The position numbers were made by a program, and so were the translations under genes. This document shows, piece after piece, positions 53,977 to 62,608 of a DNA stretch of 64,000 nt; position 1 is the stretch's first letter, and each line of letters begins with the position of its first letter. This stretch comes from AC-32 sp963772975 (GTDB lineage Bacteria; Actinomycetota; Thermoleophilia; Gaiellales; Gaiellaceae): NCBI GenBank assembly GCA_963772975.1, contig CAVYZH010000002.1:434001-498000 (forward strand), in the 5' to 3' direction. Below the pieces are notes generated by a model. The model saw nothing but the letters and a program-made list of their open reading frames with translations, ran no database searches and was not told the origin of the DNA.

Positions 53977-56286
53977 TCAGCGCTTGCGGTAGATCGCGGT
54001 GTAGGTGGTGTTCACCGCGGGCGCGGTGATGGTGTGGCTCTGCGGGCCGCCGTCGGACCACGACATGAAGTTGTACGTGGATTTGTTGAACTGCTGTGGC
54101 GACGGGGCGCTGACCGAGTTCGCCGAGCCGACGACCACGGTCACGGAGAACGGCGTCGAGCGCGGCGCCTCGTTCACCACCAGGTCGCTGAGGACGAGAC
54201 CGCCCGGGTTGCTCTTGAACGTGAGCACGACTGTCTTCGGGTCCAGACGGACGCTCGTCGTCGAGTTCAGGCCGCCCGAGTCCGTCGCCGTCAGCTGCAG
54301 TTCGAGCCAGCAGGGGTAGTTGTGATCCGGCGCGGCGAACGATCCGCTGGAGACGCCGTTGATGGGCTGGATCAGGTGCGTGTGGCAGTCGGTTGGCGTG
54401 AAGCAGTGATGGACGATCAGTGACCACGTCAGCGCCGACGCCGGCAGCGTGCCGTCCTGCGCATCGGTGGCGTGGCCGGAGAAGTTAATCGTGTCGCCGA
54501 CTCTCCAGGTCAGGCTCGACGTGGGCGAGTCGATGACCCCGGTCGGCGCGGTGTTGCCGGCCGTGACGGTGACCGACGCGGTGTCGCTCGCGCCCTGGTC
54601 GTCGGTAACCCGCAGGCTTGGGTGATAGACGCCCGCCGTCGTGTAGGTGTTCGAGGCGGTCGCACCAGTCGCATCGCCGAACGTCCCGTCGCCGTTCAGA
54701 TCCCACGAGTAGCTCAGCGGCTTCCCTTCCGGGTCGGACGAGCCGGTGCCGTCGAAGGTGACGCTCAGCGGGACGGGACCATTGGTCGGGTTCGCCGTGA
54801 TCACCGCGGTCGGCGGCTGGTTGGCCGCCGCGTACGTGATGCGGTGGACGGTGCCGTCGTCCATGTCGACGTAGAAAAGGTCGCCTCCGGGCCCGATCTT
54901 GAGGTCGACGGGATGCCCGGCGGCACCGCCAGTGGCGTCGACGCCGACGAACGACTGCAGCCTGGAAGGGTCCGGCAACCCGTTCGTGCCGGGGAGCATC
55001 GCCCAGATCTCGTTGCGGGTGTGGTCGGCGAAGAACAGTGCACCGTTGTATTGCGTTGGGTACGACCCGCCCTGGTAAAAGGCCACCCCCGTGATGGAGG
55101 AGCCCCCCGTGTGACAGCCCGCGTAGTTCACAACGCAGGCGCCGTGGTTGTACGTGTAATACGGCGCGAGGACCGAACCAGGCGTCGAGTAGAGCGACGA
55201 GCACAGATTGAGGCCGGCACCCTGGTAACCGCTTTGCGGTGACGCTCCCTCATAGCACGGCCAGCCGAAGTTCGACGCCGTGGCGCTGGCCGGTGCGACG
55301 AGGCGGTTGATCTCCTCCCAGGTGTTCCAGCCGACATCGCCGACCCACAGCTCGTCGGTCCCGGGGCGCTGAGTGATGCGGAACGGGTTACGCAGCCCGT
55401 AGGCCACGATGCGGCGCGCGTTCGCATCGGCTGAAGCGAAGAAGGGGTTGCCGGGCACCCCCGCGCCGGTGGCCGGATCGATCCGCAGGACTGCGCCATC
55501 GAGGGTCGCCGGCCCGTCGGTACGCCGGACGCTCTGGCTGCGCAGCGCGCCACCCTCGGCACCGGGTGGGCTCAGGGCCGTACCGATGGCCCCGGGCGGG
55601 TCGCCGCAGGGGTTTGCTTGGTCGCCGGCGTAGGTGTTGCCGTACTGGCCGTAGTCCACGTTGTTAAAGCTGGCCCCGTCCCCGCCTGTGGCGTACAGGT
55701 ATCCATCGCGGCCGAACAGCAGCGTGCCGATCGAGTGGCTGGGGAACTGCTGGCACCAGTCGTTGACGAGGACTTGCTCGCTGCCGGTCATCACGTTCCC
55801 GCTGATCTGCAGGCGTGACACGCGCCCCGACACCAGGCATCCGTCGGTGGTGGGGCCGGGCGGGGTCGGGCAGCCGTCGTTCCAGGTCGGGGCGGTGCCG
55901 CCGATGGGAGCGTCGTACGCGTAGAGCACGTAGACGTACGGGTCGGTCGGGAAATTCGGCGGCAGCGCCATGCCGAGCAACCCACGATCCCAGTAGTCGT
56001 CGACCTTGCTGGACAGGTCTGCAAAGGTGACGGGGTTCGTGTCGGTCAGGCTCTGAAAGACCTTGATCACACCGTTCTTCTGGCCGACGAAGATCCGCCC
56101 GTCGGGCGCGAACTGCAGCACCGTCGGGTTGGTCAAACCGCTCAGCACGACGGAGTCCCTAAAGCCCGTCGGCAATGTAGACGCCCCAGCCGGACTCGGG
56201 CCTATTTGGGTAACGAGCGCGGCACCTGCTATCGCCGCTGTGATGATCAGGTGCCGCCAATGCATGACATCGCCGATACGCCGCAT
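53977..56286 (-). CDS. Secreted PQQ-type sugar dehydrogenase-like protein with PKD domain
   Basis: 769 residues from MRRIGDVMHWRHLIITAAIA (an ATG at 56265 is an alternative), a signal peptide ending near AGAS. Residues 40-430 are the soluble glucose dehydrogenase (GSDH) propeller: FAPDGRIFVGQKNGVIKVFQ, WDRGLLGMALPPNFPTD, YLYATGGDGASFNNVDYG, GLRNPFRITQRPGTDELWVG and DVGWNTWEEINRL. Residues 440-530 form a PKD domain (SYSWDLNGDGTFGDATG). Further Ig-like domains follow. Oxidises a sugar-like substrate outside the cell if PQQ is available; the substrate is unknown. Confidence 0.88.
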   Translation of the reverse strand: MRRIGDVMHWRHLIITAAIAGAALVTQIGPSPAGASTLPTGFRDSVVLSGLTNPTVLQFAPDGRIFVGQKNGVIKVFQSLTDTNPVTFADLSSKVDDYWDRGLLGMALPPNFPTDPYVYVLYAYDAPIGGTAPTWNDGCPTPPGPTTDGCLVSGRVSRLQISGNVMTGSEQVLVNDWCQQFPSHSIGTLLFGRDGYLYATGGDGASFNNVDYGQYGNTYAGDQANPCGDPPGAIGTALSPPGAEGGALRSQSVRRTDGPATLDGAVLRIDPATGAGVPGNPFFASADANARRIVAYGLRNPFRITQRPGTDELWVGDVGWNTWEEINRLVAPASATASNFGWPCYEGASPQSGYQGAGLNLCSSLYSTPGSVLAPYYTYNHGACVVNYAGCHTGGSSITGVAFYQGGSYPTQYNGALFFADHTRNEIWAMLPGTNGLPDPSRLQSFVGVDATGGAAGHPVDLKIGPGGDLFYVDMDDGTVHRITYAAANQPPTAVITANPTNGPVPLSVTFDGTGSSDPEGKPLSYSWDLNGDGTFGDATGATASNTYTTAGVYHPSLRVTDDQGASDTASVTVTAGNTAPTGVIDSPTSSLTWRVGDTINFSGHATDAQDGTLPASALTWSLIVHHCFTPTDCHTHLIQPINGVSSGSFAAPDHNYPCWLELQLTATDSGGLNSTTSVRLDPKTVVLTFKSNPGGLVLSDLVVNEAPRSTPFSVTVVVGSANSVSAPSPQQFNKSTYNFMSWSDGGPQSHTITAPAVNTTYTAIYRKR

Positions 56287-56637
56287 ACCGCACCCTCGAA
56301 TCGCGAGCCGAGTTGATACCTCGTCGAACGACACCCTTGCCGTCGCCGAACACAATCCTCTTCGCGCCGAGACCTCAGGGCAACTCGACGAAAGCCTAGG
56401 TGCGCGCGATAAGGGTTCCCGTTCCGCCAAAGGGTCCAGACGGCCGCCCCAGTGATGGCTCGCGAAAAGTGCGGGCGGCGAGCGGAACGCCAGTAGGCTG
56501 GTTGGACTGGCCCTGCGGCCAGACGGCCGAAAGCCCGAAGGCCGCCAACGTGCGTCGACGCGCGAGGCGATGAGCCGAGGTGAACAGAGTTCGACTAGCA
56601 AGGCCAGCTCTCTGGTCAGGCACTGCCCGCCCGAAGA
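56287..56637. other. Intergenic region without a recognised gene
   Basis: About 350 bases. The two strands show only long shadow readings and no plausible start with a ribosome binding site. It probably carries the promoter of the minus-strand dehydrogenase gene; I cannot place it. Confidence 0.3.
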
Positions 56638-56791
56638 TTGCACGATCGGCCTTGCGCCGAGTGCGAGGACCGCTGGCTGCCGGCCAACGAGGAGCGCTGG
56701 CGTGCGCACCTCGGCTGCGATGATCTTGACAAGCCCCGCGGAGCTCGTCTTCTACTGCGCGGAGCGCGAGTTCCTCAGCGAGTCCTACTAG
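56638..56791 (+). pseudogene. Small zinc-ribbon-like conserved protein, frameshifted
   Basis: TTG at 56638 gives a product starting HDRPCAECEDRWLPANEERW, then RAHLGCDDLDKP. After one base at a CCCC run it reads AELVFYCAEREFLSESY and stops at 56789-56791. CAEC, WLPA.EERW and ELVFYC look like a small conserved actinobacterial zinc-ribbon protein whose second Cys pair is reduced to one. The upstream start is uncertain. Confidence 0.4.
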
Positions 56792-56803
56792 GCGCCCGTC
56801 GAC

Positions 56804-57586
56804 CTACCCGAGCCGATCAAGGTCGGCTTCCGCCGCCTTACGTTGATCGGACTTCACGCGTGCTTGCTCTTCAGCGTCCGCCGCTCGACTCCGCGCTCCC
56901 GCCGCCTCCGCTTCGGCTCGCTCGGCTCCCCGCGCTGCGTCACGGGCCGCGGTGGCCAGCTGGCGCTCTTCGATCCGCAGCTGACGGACGCGCTCCCGCG
57001 CCTCCTTCACTGCCTGCCGCTTCTCGGCCCGGTCATCGCTGCGCGGAGGCTTCGCCTTCGCTGGAGCAGGTTGTCGCGCAAGTCCTTCCAGGCCCGTCAG
57101 CGCCTCGAAGCCAGGCGGCTCGAGCTCTTCGGTAAGTCGCCCTCGCTTGAGAAGCTCGCGCCCTTCGGGGGTCAGCGACGCCGCTCGTAGCGTCTCCGTT
57201 GCCTTCCCCACGGCGGCCGAGCCGATGCCTGCGCGCCCGGCGATCTCGCCTGCTGCCTTCGCAAGCTGCTCGAGCGCGCGCTGTTCATCTCGTCGGGCCT
57301 CCGGAAACGTCTGTGGCGACTTGCCGGCAGCGGCCTTCGCCTGGCTCTTCGTCAGCGACTCGCCTGCTTTGAGGAGTCTCTGCATGTCGAGCTCGCGCTC
57401 GTGCGCGAGTTGGTTTACGAGCCAAACGGCCGCTGTCGGCTTCCGCAACGCCTTGGTCTCTTGAGCCCTGTCTCGCTCGCCTTGCGCGCGCAACTCTTTA
57501 GCGAGTTCATCGCGGGCGGATGTGAACTCGCTCAGCGGCAGCTGGTAGAGGCGATCGAGATCCCGTTCTGTTGCCGCTCCAACCAT
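56804..57586 (-). CDS. Conserved helical protein of unknown function
   Basis: 260 residues from the ATG at 57586, preferred because AAGGGAG lies upstream. The open frame continues further upstream into a different gene. Starts MVGAATERDLDRLYQLPLSE, then FTSARDELAKELRAQG, RKPTAAVWLVNQLAHERELD and a long Ala/Arg/Glu coiled-coil (KEARERVRQLRIEERQLATA). This is a recurrent actinobacterial family in which PTA.WLVNQL is conserved. Function unknown; the C-terminal half is probably a long helix. Confidence 0.7.
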   Translation of the reverse strand: MVGAATERDLDRLYQLPLSEFTSARDELAKELRAQGERDRAQETKALRKPTAAVWLVNQLAHERELDMQRLLKAGESLTKSQAKAAAGKSPQTFPEARRDEQRALEQLAKAAGEIAGRAGIGSAAVGKATETLRAASLTPEGRELLKRGRLTEELEPPGFEALTGLEGLARQPAPAKAKPPRSDDRAEKRQAVKEARERVRQLRIEERQLATAARDAARGAERAEAEAAGARSRAADAEEQARVKSDQRKAAEADLDRLG

Positions 57587-57693
57587 CGCAGGGCTCCCTT
57601 CGTGAGATTGGGACCATGGTGCCGGACCCGATGAGGCTCGAGTGTTGGCGTGACTAGGCCGGACTGTCCGGAGCGCGAGTTCCGCGCCAGTTT

Positions 57694-57982
57694 CTAGAAC
57701 GAGCCGGCCAACCCCCGAAGCACTCTGACCGCTTCCACTCGATGCTCGTCCGTCAGTCCCACGAAGCGCGGCGACCACGAGGCCCACTTCGCCAAGCGTG
57801 GGCTCGCACTCTTGGATGTGGCGCTCGAGCCATCGCACCGCGACCCTCGGTACGCGCTTAGGCTCCTTCTGGGCGATCAGGATCGTCAGCTCGAGCGCCT
57901 CGACCAGCGTGATCCGACCAAGCTCGCGCGCCGTCGCTTCAACAACGATCAGATTCCGGTGCTGAAGTGCTCGAGCGAACAC
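57694..57982 (-). pseudogene. Short conserved helical protein, frameshifted
   Basis: Frame one reads LVEALELTILIAQKEPKRVP, then RVAVRWLERHIQECEPTLGE and VGLVVAALRG. One base over it reads LTDEHRVEAVRVLRGLAGSF and a stop at 57694-57696. Both halves together make a compact helical protein of about 85-95 residues. Without the shift it fuses falsely to the downstream coiled-coil gene. Function unknown. Confidence 0.45.
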
Positions 57983-58279
57983 GGTCCGCGGTCGGCCCTG
58001 CGAAGTCGACCCTCCTCCTCCCCAGGGCCGGGCGGCACGCCGAGTCTAGAGAGGTTGCCGCGATCGGCGTAGTCTCAAGCCATGGCACCGCTGCGTCGGA
58101 CAACCCGGCGCCGCCCCCGCCCGCGCGGGCGGGTTCTCTCTAGTCGACGCTTGCAGACTGTGTCGCTGATGGAGTGACAGCGCTCCGTTTGGTTACTCCT
58201 CTGCGATAAGCGGCCTGCCAAGACGAGCTTGGGCGTCCCCTGAACCCCCCATTCGACTGGGAGAGGAATCGGAGGGCCA

Positions 58280-58996
58280 ATGCTAGGTTCGTTTTTTGCC
58301 ACACCGGTGGACGAGGGGAGGGCCGCCACCCTGAGGTCGATCAGTGCCCGGTTGAAGACCCGCCTGCGGCGGGCACCAAACGAGATTCGCCTTGGACTGC
58401 TCGTCACGCTGATGCTGTGCGGATTCGCGACGGCGTCCGCGCTCACCACGGGCTCCCAGGCTGCGACCGCCGGTCTGACGACAGTTCCGAAGCCGGACCC
58501 GCCCCCGAGCCCCCAGCCTCCTCCACCACCGCCGCCTCCTCCGGCGCGGGCCCACGTGCCGCCGCCTCCTCCGGAGCCGCCTCCGCCTCCTCCGCCATCC
58601 TCGCGCGTCCGCGCAGACCAGCGCACGCAGTCTCGACACCTTCCACCAAAGCACCGAACGCGTCCGCGAACGTCGAGGGCTCAGAGCTTTCGAGCCGAGG
58701 CAGTCCTCCGAGGCCCGGACAGACTGGCCGCAGTTCAGCCCGGCTTCGTGGCCGCCGCCGCCCGCGTTGACACACCGCAAAGTGTGCGATTCCCGGCGCC
58801 GCTCCAGGTTCTCCTGGAGTTGGCGCTCGGTCTCTCGCTAGCCCTGCTCGTCCTCGCGGTCATTCCGGTGCGCACGCTGCCGGACCCGGTGCTCGGGGTC
58901 GTTGACGGCCGTCGAGAGCTGCTCGCCTTCACTGCGATGTGTGTCCTCTGCCTCGGCCTCTTCGTAGGCCTCGTCACCGTCCTCTTCACCTCGTGA
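58280..58996 (+). CDS. Polyproline-rich membrane protein
   Basis: 238 residues. One membrane helix near residue 40 (LGLLVTLMLCGFATASAL), then a polyproline region (PPPSPQPPPPPPPPPARAH, then PPPPPEPPPPPPPSS), and a basic Arg/Ser/Thr region. Two C-terminal helices follow (LLELALGLSLALLVLAVIPV and AFTAMCVLCLGLFVGLVTVL). The proline stretch probably spans the cell wall. The stop overlaps the GTG of the next gene by four bases, so the two proteins are made together. No family. Confidence 0.7.
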   Translation: MLGSFFATPVDEGRAATLRSISARLKTRLRRAPNEIRLGLLVTLMLCGFATASALTTGSQAATAGLTTVPKPDPPPSPQPPPPPPPPPARAHVPPPPPEPPPPPPPSSRVRADQRTQSRHLPPKHRTRPRTSRAQSFRAEAVLRGPDRLAAVQPGFVAAAARVDTPQSVRFPAPLQVLLELALGLSLALLVLAVIPVRTLPDPVLGVVDGRRELLAFTAMCVLCLGLFVGLVTVLFTS

Positions 58997-61386
58997 GAGC
59001 CGCGCGTCCTCGAAGCGAGTCTACGAGCCGCTTCGTCCTTGGTGTGCTCGTCGGCCTGGCTCTTTCGCTTCCATTCGTCGCGACGGCGTCGGCTGCACCG
59101 GAGGATCGGTATGGGGCCACGATCCAGCCGTCCGCAGTGCGACCGGGCACGAGCGGCGTCTACAGCATCGCGATCGCCAACCGGAACAACTCGACAAGTG
59201 CGGCCAACAACGCTCACGTCACAGTGCCCGGCGGGTTCGTTGTCCACGGCGAGACCCTGTCGGCCGGGACGTCGGCTTCCGGGAGCTGCGCGGCGGCGAC
59301 CTGGACGGTCACACTGAGTGCTGAAACGTCGACGATCGACGTCGTTGCGCCGCCGAGTCCCCCGAGCGAGCTCTGCCCCGGTGGGACGTTGCAGATCACG
59401 TTCAGCGCGACAGCACCCTCCTCCGAAGCGACGTACACCTGGACTTCCTCGCTCTTTCGTGACACGAGCGCTTTCACGTTCCAGGGCGCGCAACCCGCAG
59501 TCACGGTCGACGGGACGGCGCCGCCGCCTCCCAGCGTTTCCGCCAAGCCGGCCGATCCGTCTAAGAGCTCGAATGCGTCGTTTGCCTTCGCCGACGCCGA
59601 CGTGGCGGCGACGTTCCGCTGTCAGCTCGATGGAGACTCCTTCTCGACGTGCACGAGCCCGAACTCCTACGCGGGTCTCGGGGAAGGCCCCCACACGTTC
59701 GCGGTGAAGGCGGTCGACGCGGCGGGGAACGAGAGCCTCGCGACGCCGGTCAGCTGGACGATCGACCTCACGCCGCCCCCGCCGCCGACGATCACCTCCA
59801 GTCCTCCGAACGTGACGATGTCGACGAGTGCCGGCTTTTCGTTCACCGACGGCGATACGACCGCGACGTACCTCTGCGAGCTCGACGGAGCAGCTTTCTC
59901 CTCATGCACGAGCCCCAAGTCGTACGCAGGCCCGCTCGCGGCCGGTTCGCACATGTTCGAGGTCAAGGCGCGCGATCCCGCCGGCAACGAGAGCGCGGTG
60001 GTGTCCCACGGCTGGACGATCGACCTGACCAACCCGGTCGTGACGATCGACCCTGCGACCGAGCCACCGGACCCGACCAACCAGACGAGCGCGAGCTTCG
60101 TGTTCACGTCCACGAAATCCGGAGGGACGTTCGCTTGCCAGTTCGACGGGGGCGGCTTCTCGGTGTGCGCCAGCCCGAAGAGCTATTCGGGGCTCGCCGA
60201 TGGGAAGCACAGCTTCGCAGTCAAGGCCACGGATGCACTGGGCAATACCGGGCTCGCAACGGTCTGGGAATGGACGGTCGACACCGTAGCTCCCCCGCAG
60301 CCCTCGATCGGGATCGCCCCAGGCAATCCCACGAACGTTCGCACGGCCAGCTTCTCCTTCTCCGGCGGCGAGCCCAGTCTCAGTTTCGCGTGCGGCATCG
60401 ACCACAGCGGCCTCGCGGCATGCACCAGTCCGGTGAGCTATACGCAGGTCGCCGACGGGGCGCACGTCTTCGTCGTGCAGGCGACAGATGCCGCCGGGAA
60501 CACTGGGCCGGCCGCCTCCCGCAGTTGGGTCGTCGACACGCTTCCGCCGAAGACGACGATCACACGCACACCCGATCCGGTGAGCGGTAGTACGTTAGCG
60601 ACCTTCCAGTTCACGAGCAGCGAGACGCTCTCGAGTTTCTCCTGCAGCCTCGACGGCAGCGCCTTTGCGGCGTGCCCCTCTCCGCAGACCTACCAAGGAC
60701 TCGGAGACGGAACTCATACATTCCGGGTGCGCGCGACTGATTCGGCCGGCAACGCCGACCCAGCGCCGCCTTCGTACTCCTGGAAGGTGAGCATGCTATT
60801 GCCGCCTGACACGACGCCACCGGGCACGGTGCGTGGGCTGAAGCGCAGCGTCGGCTACGGCCTTCTCAAGCTTGGTTGGTCGCTTCCGAGCGATTCCGAC
60901 TTCGACCACGTCCGCGTTCTGAAGTCGGGCGATACGACGGGCGGGCGTCAAAAGGTGGTGTACCAGGGGAGAGGGCGCCAGTACGTGGACAAGCGCTTCC
61001 GCAACGGGATGTACTACCGCTACAAGGTCCGCAGCTACGACCGATCCGGCAACGCCTCACGCTCCGTGCCGGTCGTAGTCCCGGCCAGCGTCCTGCTGCA
61101 GTCGCCGCGCGGCGGCGGCGTCGTGCGGGGACCGCCGCTCCTCCGTTGGGCGGGGGTCGCGCGGGCGACCTACTACAACATCCAGATATACCGAGCCGGG
61201 CACAAGCTCCTCAGTACGTGGCCGGCGAGGGCTAGACTGAAAATGAGGTGGCGTTGGGCTTACGATGACCAGCGCTTCGGGCTGGAGAAGGGGACGTACC
61301 GGTGGTACGTGTGGCCCGGCTTCGGGCCTCGCTCAAAGGCGGCGTACGGCCAGCTGATCGGTATCTCGACGTTCGTCGTTCGCTAG
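58993..61386 (+). CDS. Large secreted protein with Ig-like repeats and a fibronectin-like domain
   Basis: 797 residues from the GTG at 58993, with a signal peptide (SRFVLGVLVGLALSLPFVAT). After a first beta domain come five repeats of about 90-100 residues. Each has a F.C.LDG..F..C.SP..Y pattern and ends in H.F.V.A.DAAGN....SW..D..PP, for example FRCQLDGDSFSTCTSPNSYA and FACQFDGGGFSVCASPKSYS. The two Cys per repeat probably form a disulfide. A fibronectin-type-III-like domain (LKRSVGYGLLKLGWSLPSDS) and a C-terminal beta domain follow. Likely a surface or adhesin-type protein acting with the polyproline membrane protein. Confidence 0.85.
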   Translation: MRAARPRSESTSRFVLGVLVGLALSLPFVATASAAPEDRYGATIQPSAVRPGTSGVYSIAIANRNNSTSAANNAHVTVPGGFVVHGETLSAGTSASGSCAAATWTVTLSAETSTIDVVAPPSPPSELCPGGTLQITFSATAPSSEATYTWTSSLFRDTSAFTFQGAQPAVTVDGTAPPPPSVSAKPADPSKSSNASFAFADADVAATFRCQLDGDSFSTCTSPNSYAGLGEGPHTFAVKAVDAAGNESLATPVSWTIDLTPPPPPTITSSPPNVTMSTSAGFSFTDGDTTATYLCELDGAAFSSCTSPKSYAGPLAAGSHMFEVKARDPAGNESAVVSHGWTIDLTNPVVTIDPATEPPDPTNQTSASFVFTSTKSGGTFACQFDGGGFSVCASPKSYSGLADGKHSFAVKATDALGNTGLATVWEWTVDTVAPPQPSIGIAPGNPTNVRTASFSFSGGEPSLSFACGIDHSGLAACTSPVSYTQVADGAHVFVVQATDAAGNTGPAASRSWVVDTLPPKTTITRTPDPVSGSTLATFQFTSSETLSSFSCSLDGSAFAACPSPQTYQGLGDGTHTFRVRATDSAGNADPAPPSYSWKVSMLLPPDTTPPGTVRGLKRSVGYGLLKLGWSLPSDSDFDHVRVLKSGDTTGGRQKVVYQGRGRQYVDKRFRNGMYYRYKVRSYDRSGNASRSVPVVVPASVLLQSPRGGGVVRGPPLLRWAGVARATYYNIQIYRAGHKLLSTWPARARLKMRWRWAYDDQRFGLEKGTYRWYVWPGFGPRSKAAYGQLIGISTFVVR

Positions 61387-62222
61387 GAGTTCGGCCGGGT
61401 CCTCGGGCGGTTTGTCAGTTGCGAGAGCCGAAACGGTTTCGGTTTCGGATTCTCTCGACCTAAGACCTGGAGCCTCGGCGAGCGCCACCGGCACGCCATC
61501 GACCACGAGCTTGGCGCTGCCGCAAACTCCCGCACACGACCATGTTGGATTCGATGGCGGCGATCAGCAGGTCGGAAAGTCCCACGGTCTTGGGTGTCGA
61601 TCGGTACCCGTGCGGCTCCTGTTGCGGGCAGAACTGCCCCGGTGCCGAGGCACAAGTGCAAGCCCAGCCCTGCGTCTTTGGCCCCTCGCTCAACTCGGCC
61701 ACGCTCAGGCGCACGGCGCTTGCCCGCTCGGTCGGGCTCTGCGACTCGAGCGCCGCCCCGATCATCCCCACCAGTCTTCAGCTTAGACGGAACGCCCGAC
61801 GGCGCGGCCATTGTGAGCAGGTGTCTTGTGAGTTGTTTGCGGGTGGAAGGGTCTCCTCCACTCTCTTGCTCGCGCCATTGTTGGCGAGGGGCTGGGGTGT
61901 GCGGGCCTCCCCTTCCCCATGGTTGAGCCAAATGAGCGCCTTCATCCTCCTACTTGGCTGGCTGGCGTATCGGAGGATTTGCAGGGGTTTTGTCGTGCAT
62001 GTCAACCCTCTGTCAACCCCGATCATCGGCGTGAACGTGACGACAGGCCGGCATCGAGCCCACGTCGGCAAGCGTGTGGGCGGGCGCCGTAGATACTGGA
62101 TGATCGGAGGGAGCCGAGCGACCGCAGCGGCCTTCCTCCCCAAAGCCTCCGCTCGGCTCCAGCCGTGTATAGCCGACCGACCGTAGCGCGGTTGCAACCC
62201 ACTTGCAAGCGGCTGCAATCAA

Positions 62223-62306
62223 GTGGAGCCGGAGCGTGGCGTCCGTTCCTCCTGCGGCTCAGGAACGTGCCCCTCAGTAGGGGGAGGTGAGGTGCTCCGG
62301 CTCCAC
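62223..62306. repeat. Three-stem inverted-repeat structure
   Basis: Outer perfect 13-bp arms GTGGAGCCGGAGC (62223-62235) and GCTCCGGCTCCAC (62294-62306). Inside lie GTTCCT (62245-62250) with AGGAAC (62261-62266), and CCCC (62270-62273) with GGGG (62280-62283). The whole can fold as a three-way junction in RNA or single-stranded DNA. Confidence 0.6.
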
Positions 62307-62470
62307 CAGCCGCAGACCTGGGTTTCCCTCGAGGACGGCTGCCCCCTACGGTAGCGCTGTGGTCTAAACGGTCAACCGCTCAAACGTTCAGGGGTGGAAA
62401 GCCAAGCTCCCGATAGAGGCGCGTCACTACTCTCGGCCACGAACCCACATCACGCGCGGGTGCTCTCGTA

Positions 62471-62560
62471 AGTGATCTGGACGATTCATGCGGAAATTGC
62501 CACATCACGGATGCCGCGTGTAAGTGATCTGGGGTCGTGATCTGGGTCGCCGTGATCTGG
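62471..62560. repeat. Direct repeats of GTGATCTGG
   Basis: Four copies: two preceded by AAGTGATCTGG context (about 62471 and 62523) and two as CGTGATCTGG (about 62535 and 62549). ATCAC occurs between the first two as a partial inverse copy. They resemble the ends of insertion sequences, but no transposase is present. Confidence 0.5.
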
Positions 62561-62608
62561 CTCATCCGGTACGAGCGGAAATCGGGGCTTTTCTCGACCA
62601 TGCTCCCC

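Larger units (their letters stand above)
61387..62608. other. 1.2-kb region without a clear gene, with inverted and direct repeats
   Basis: Many shadow readings but none with a good start, family resemblance or steady codon use. Minus-strand pieces such as TWSCAGVCGSAKLVVDGVPV faintly recall a [2Fe-2S] domain but cannot be extended. The 3' part holds a three-stem inverted repeat (62223-62306) and four copies of GTGATCTGG. It looks like a graveyard of mobile or degraded sequence. Confidence 0.4.

Noticed and set aside
56271..56278. GCCGATAC near the start of the sugar dehydrogenase
   Set aside because: It reads on the plus strand, opposite to the gene, within codons 3-5, and has no -35 partner.
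56804..57982. Single 392-residue protein joining two conserved hypothetical families
   Set aside because: A ribosome binding site and ATG lie between the parts, and the upstream part reaches its own stop after a one-base shift, so two genes are more likely.
58735..59694. 319-codon minus-strand reading opposite the Ig-repeat gene
   Set aside because: Arg/Gly-rich shadow of a well-supported plus-strand gene; no start signal or family.
61387..61780. Iron-sulfur domain protein on the minus strand
   Set aside because: Only a short stretch with CAGVCGSAKLVVDG resembles one; the frame has no proper start and the expected Cys spacing is incomplete.
62223..62306. tRNA or tmRNA from the long paired ends
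   Set aside because: No T-loop sequence, no anticodon stem of correct geometry, no tag frame and a 13-bp outer stem are not compatible with either.
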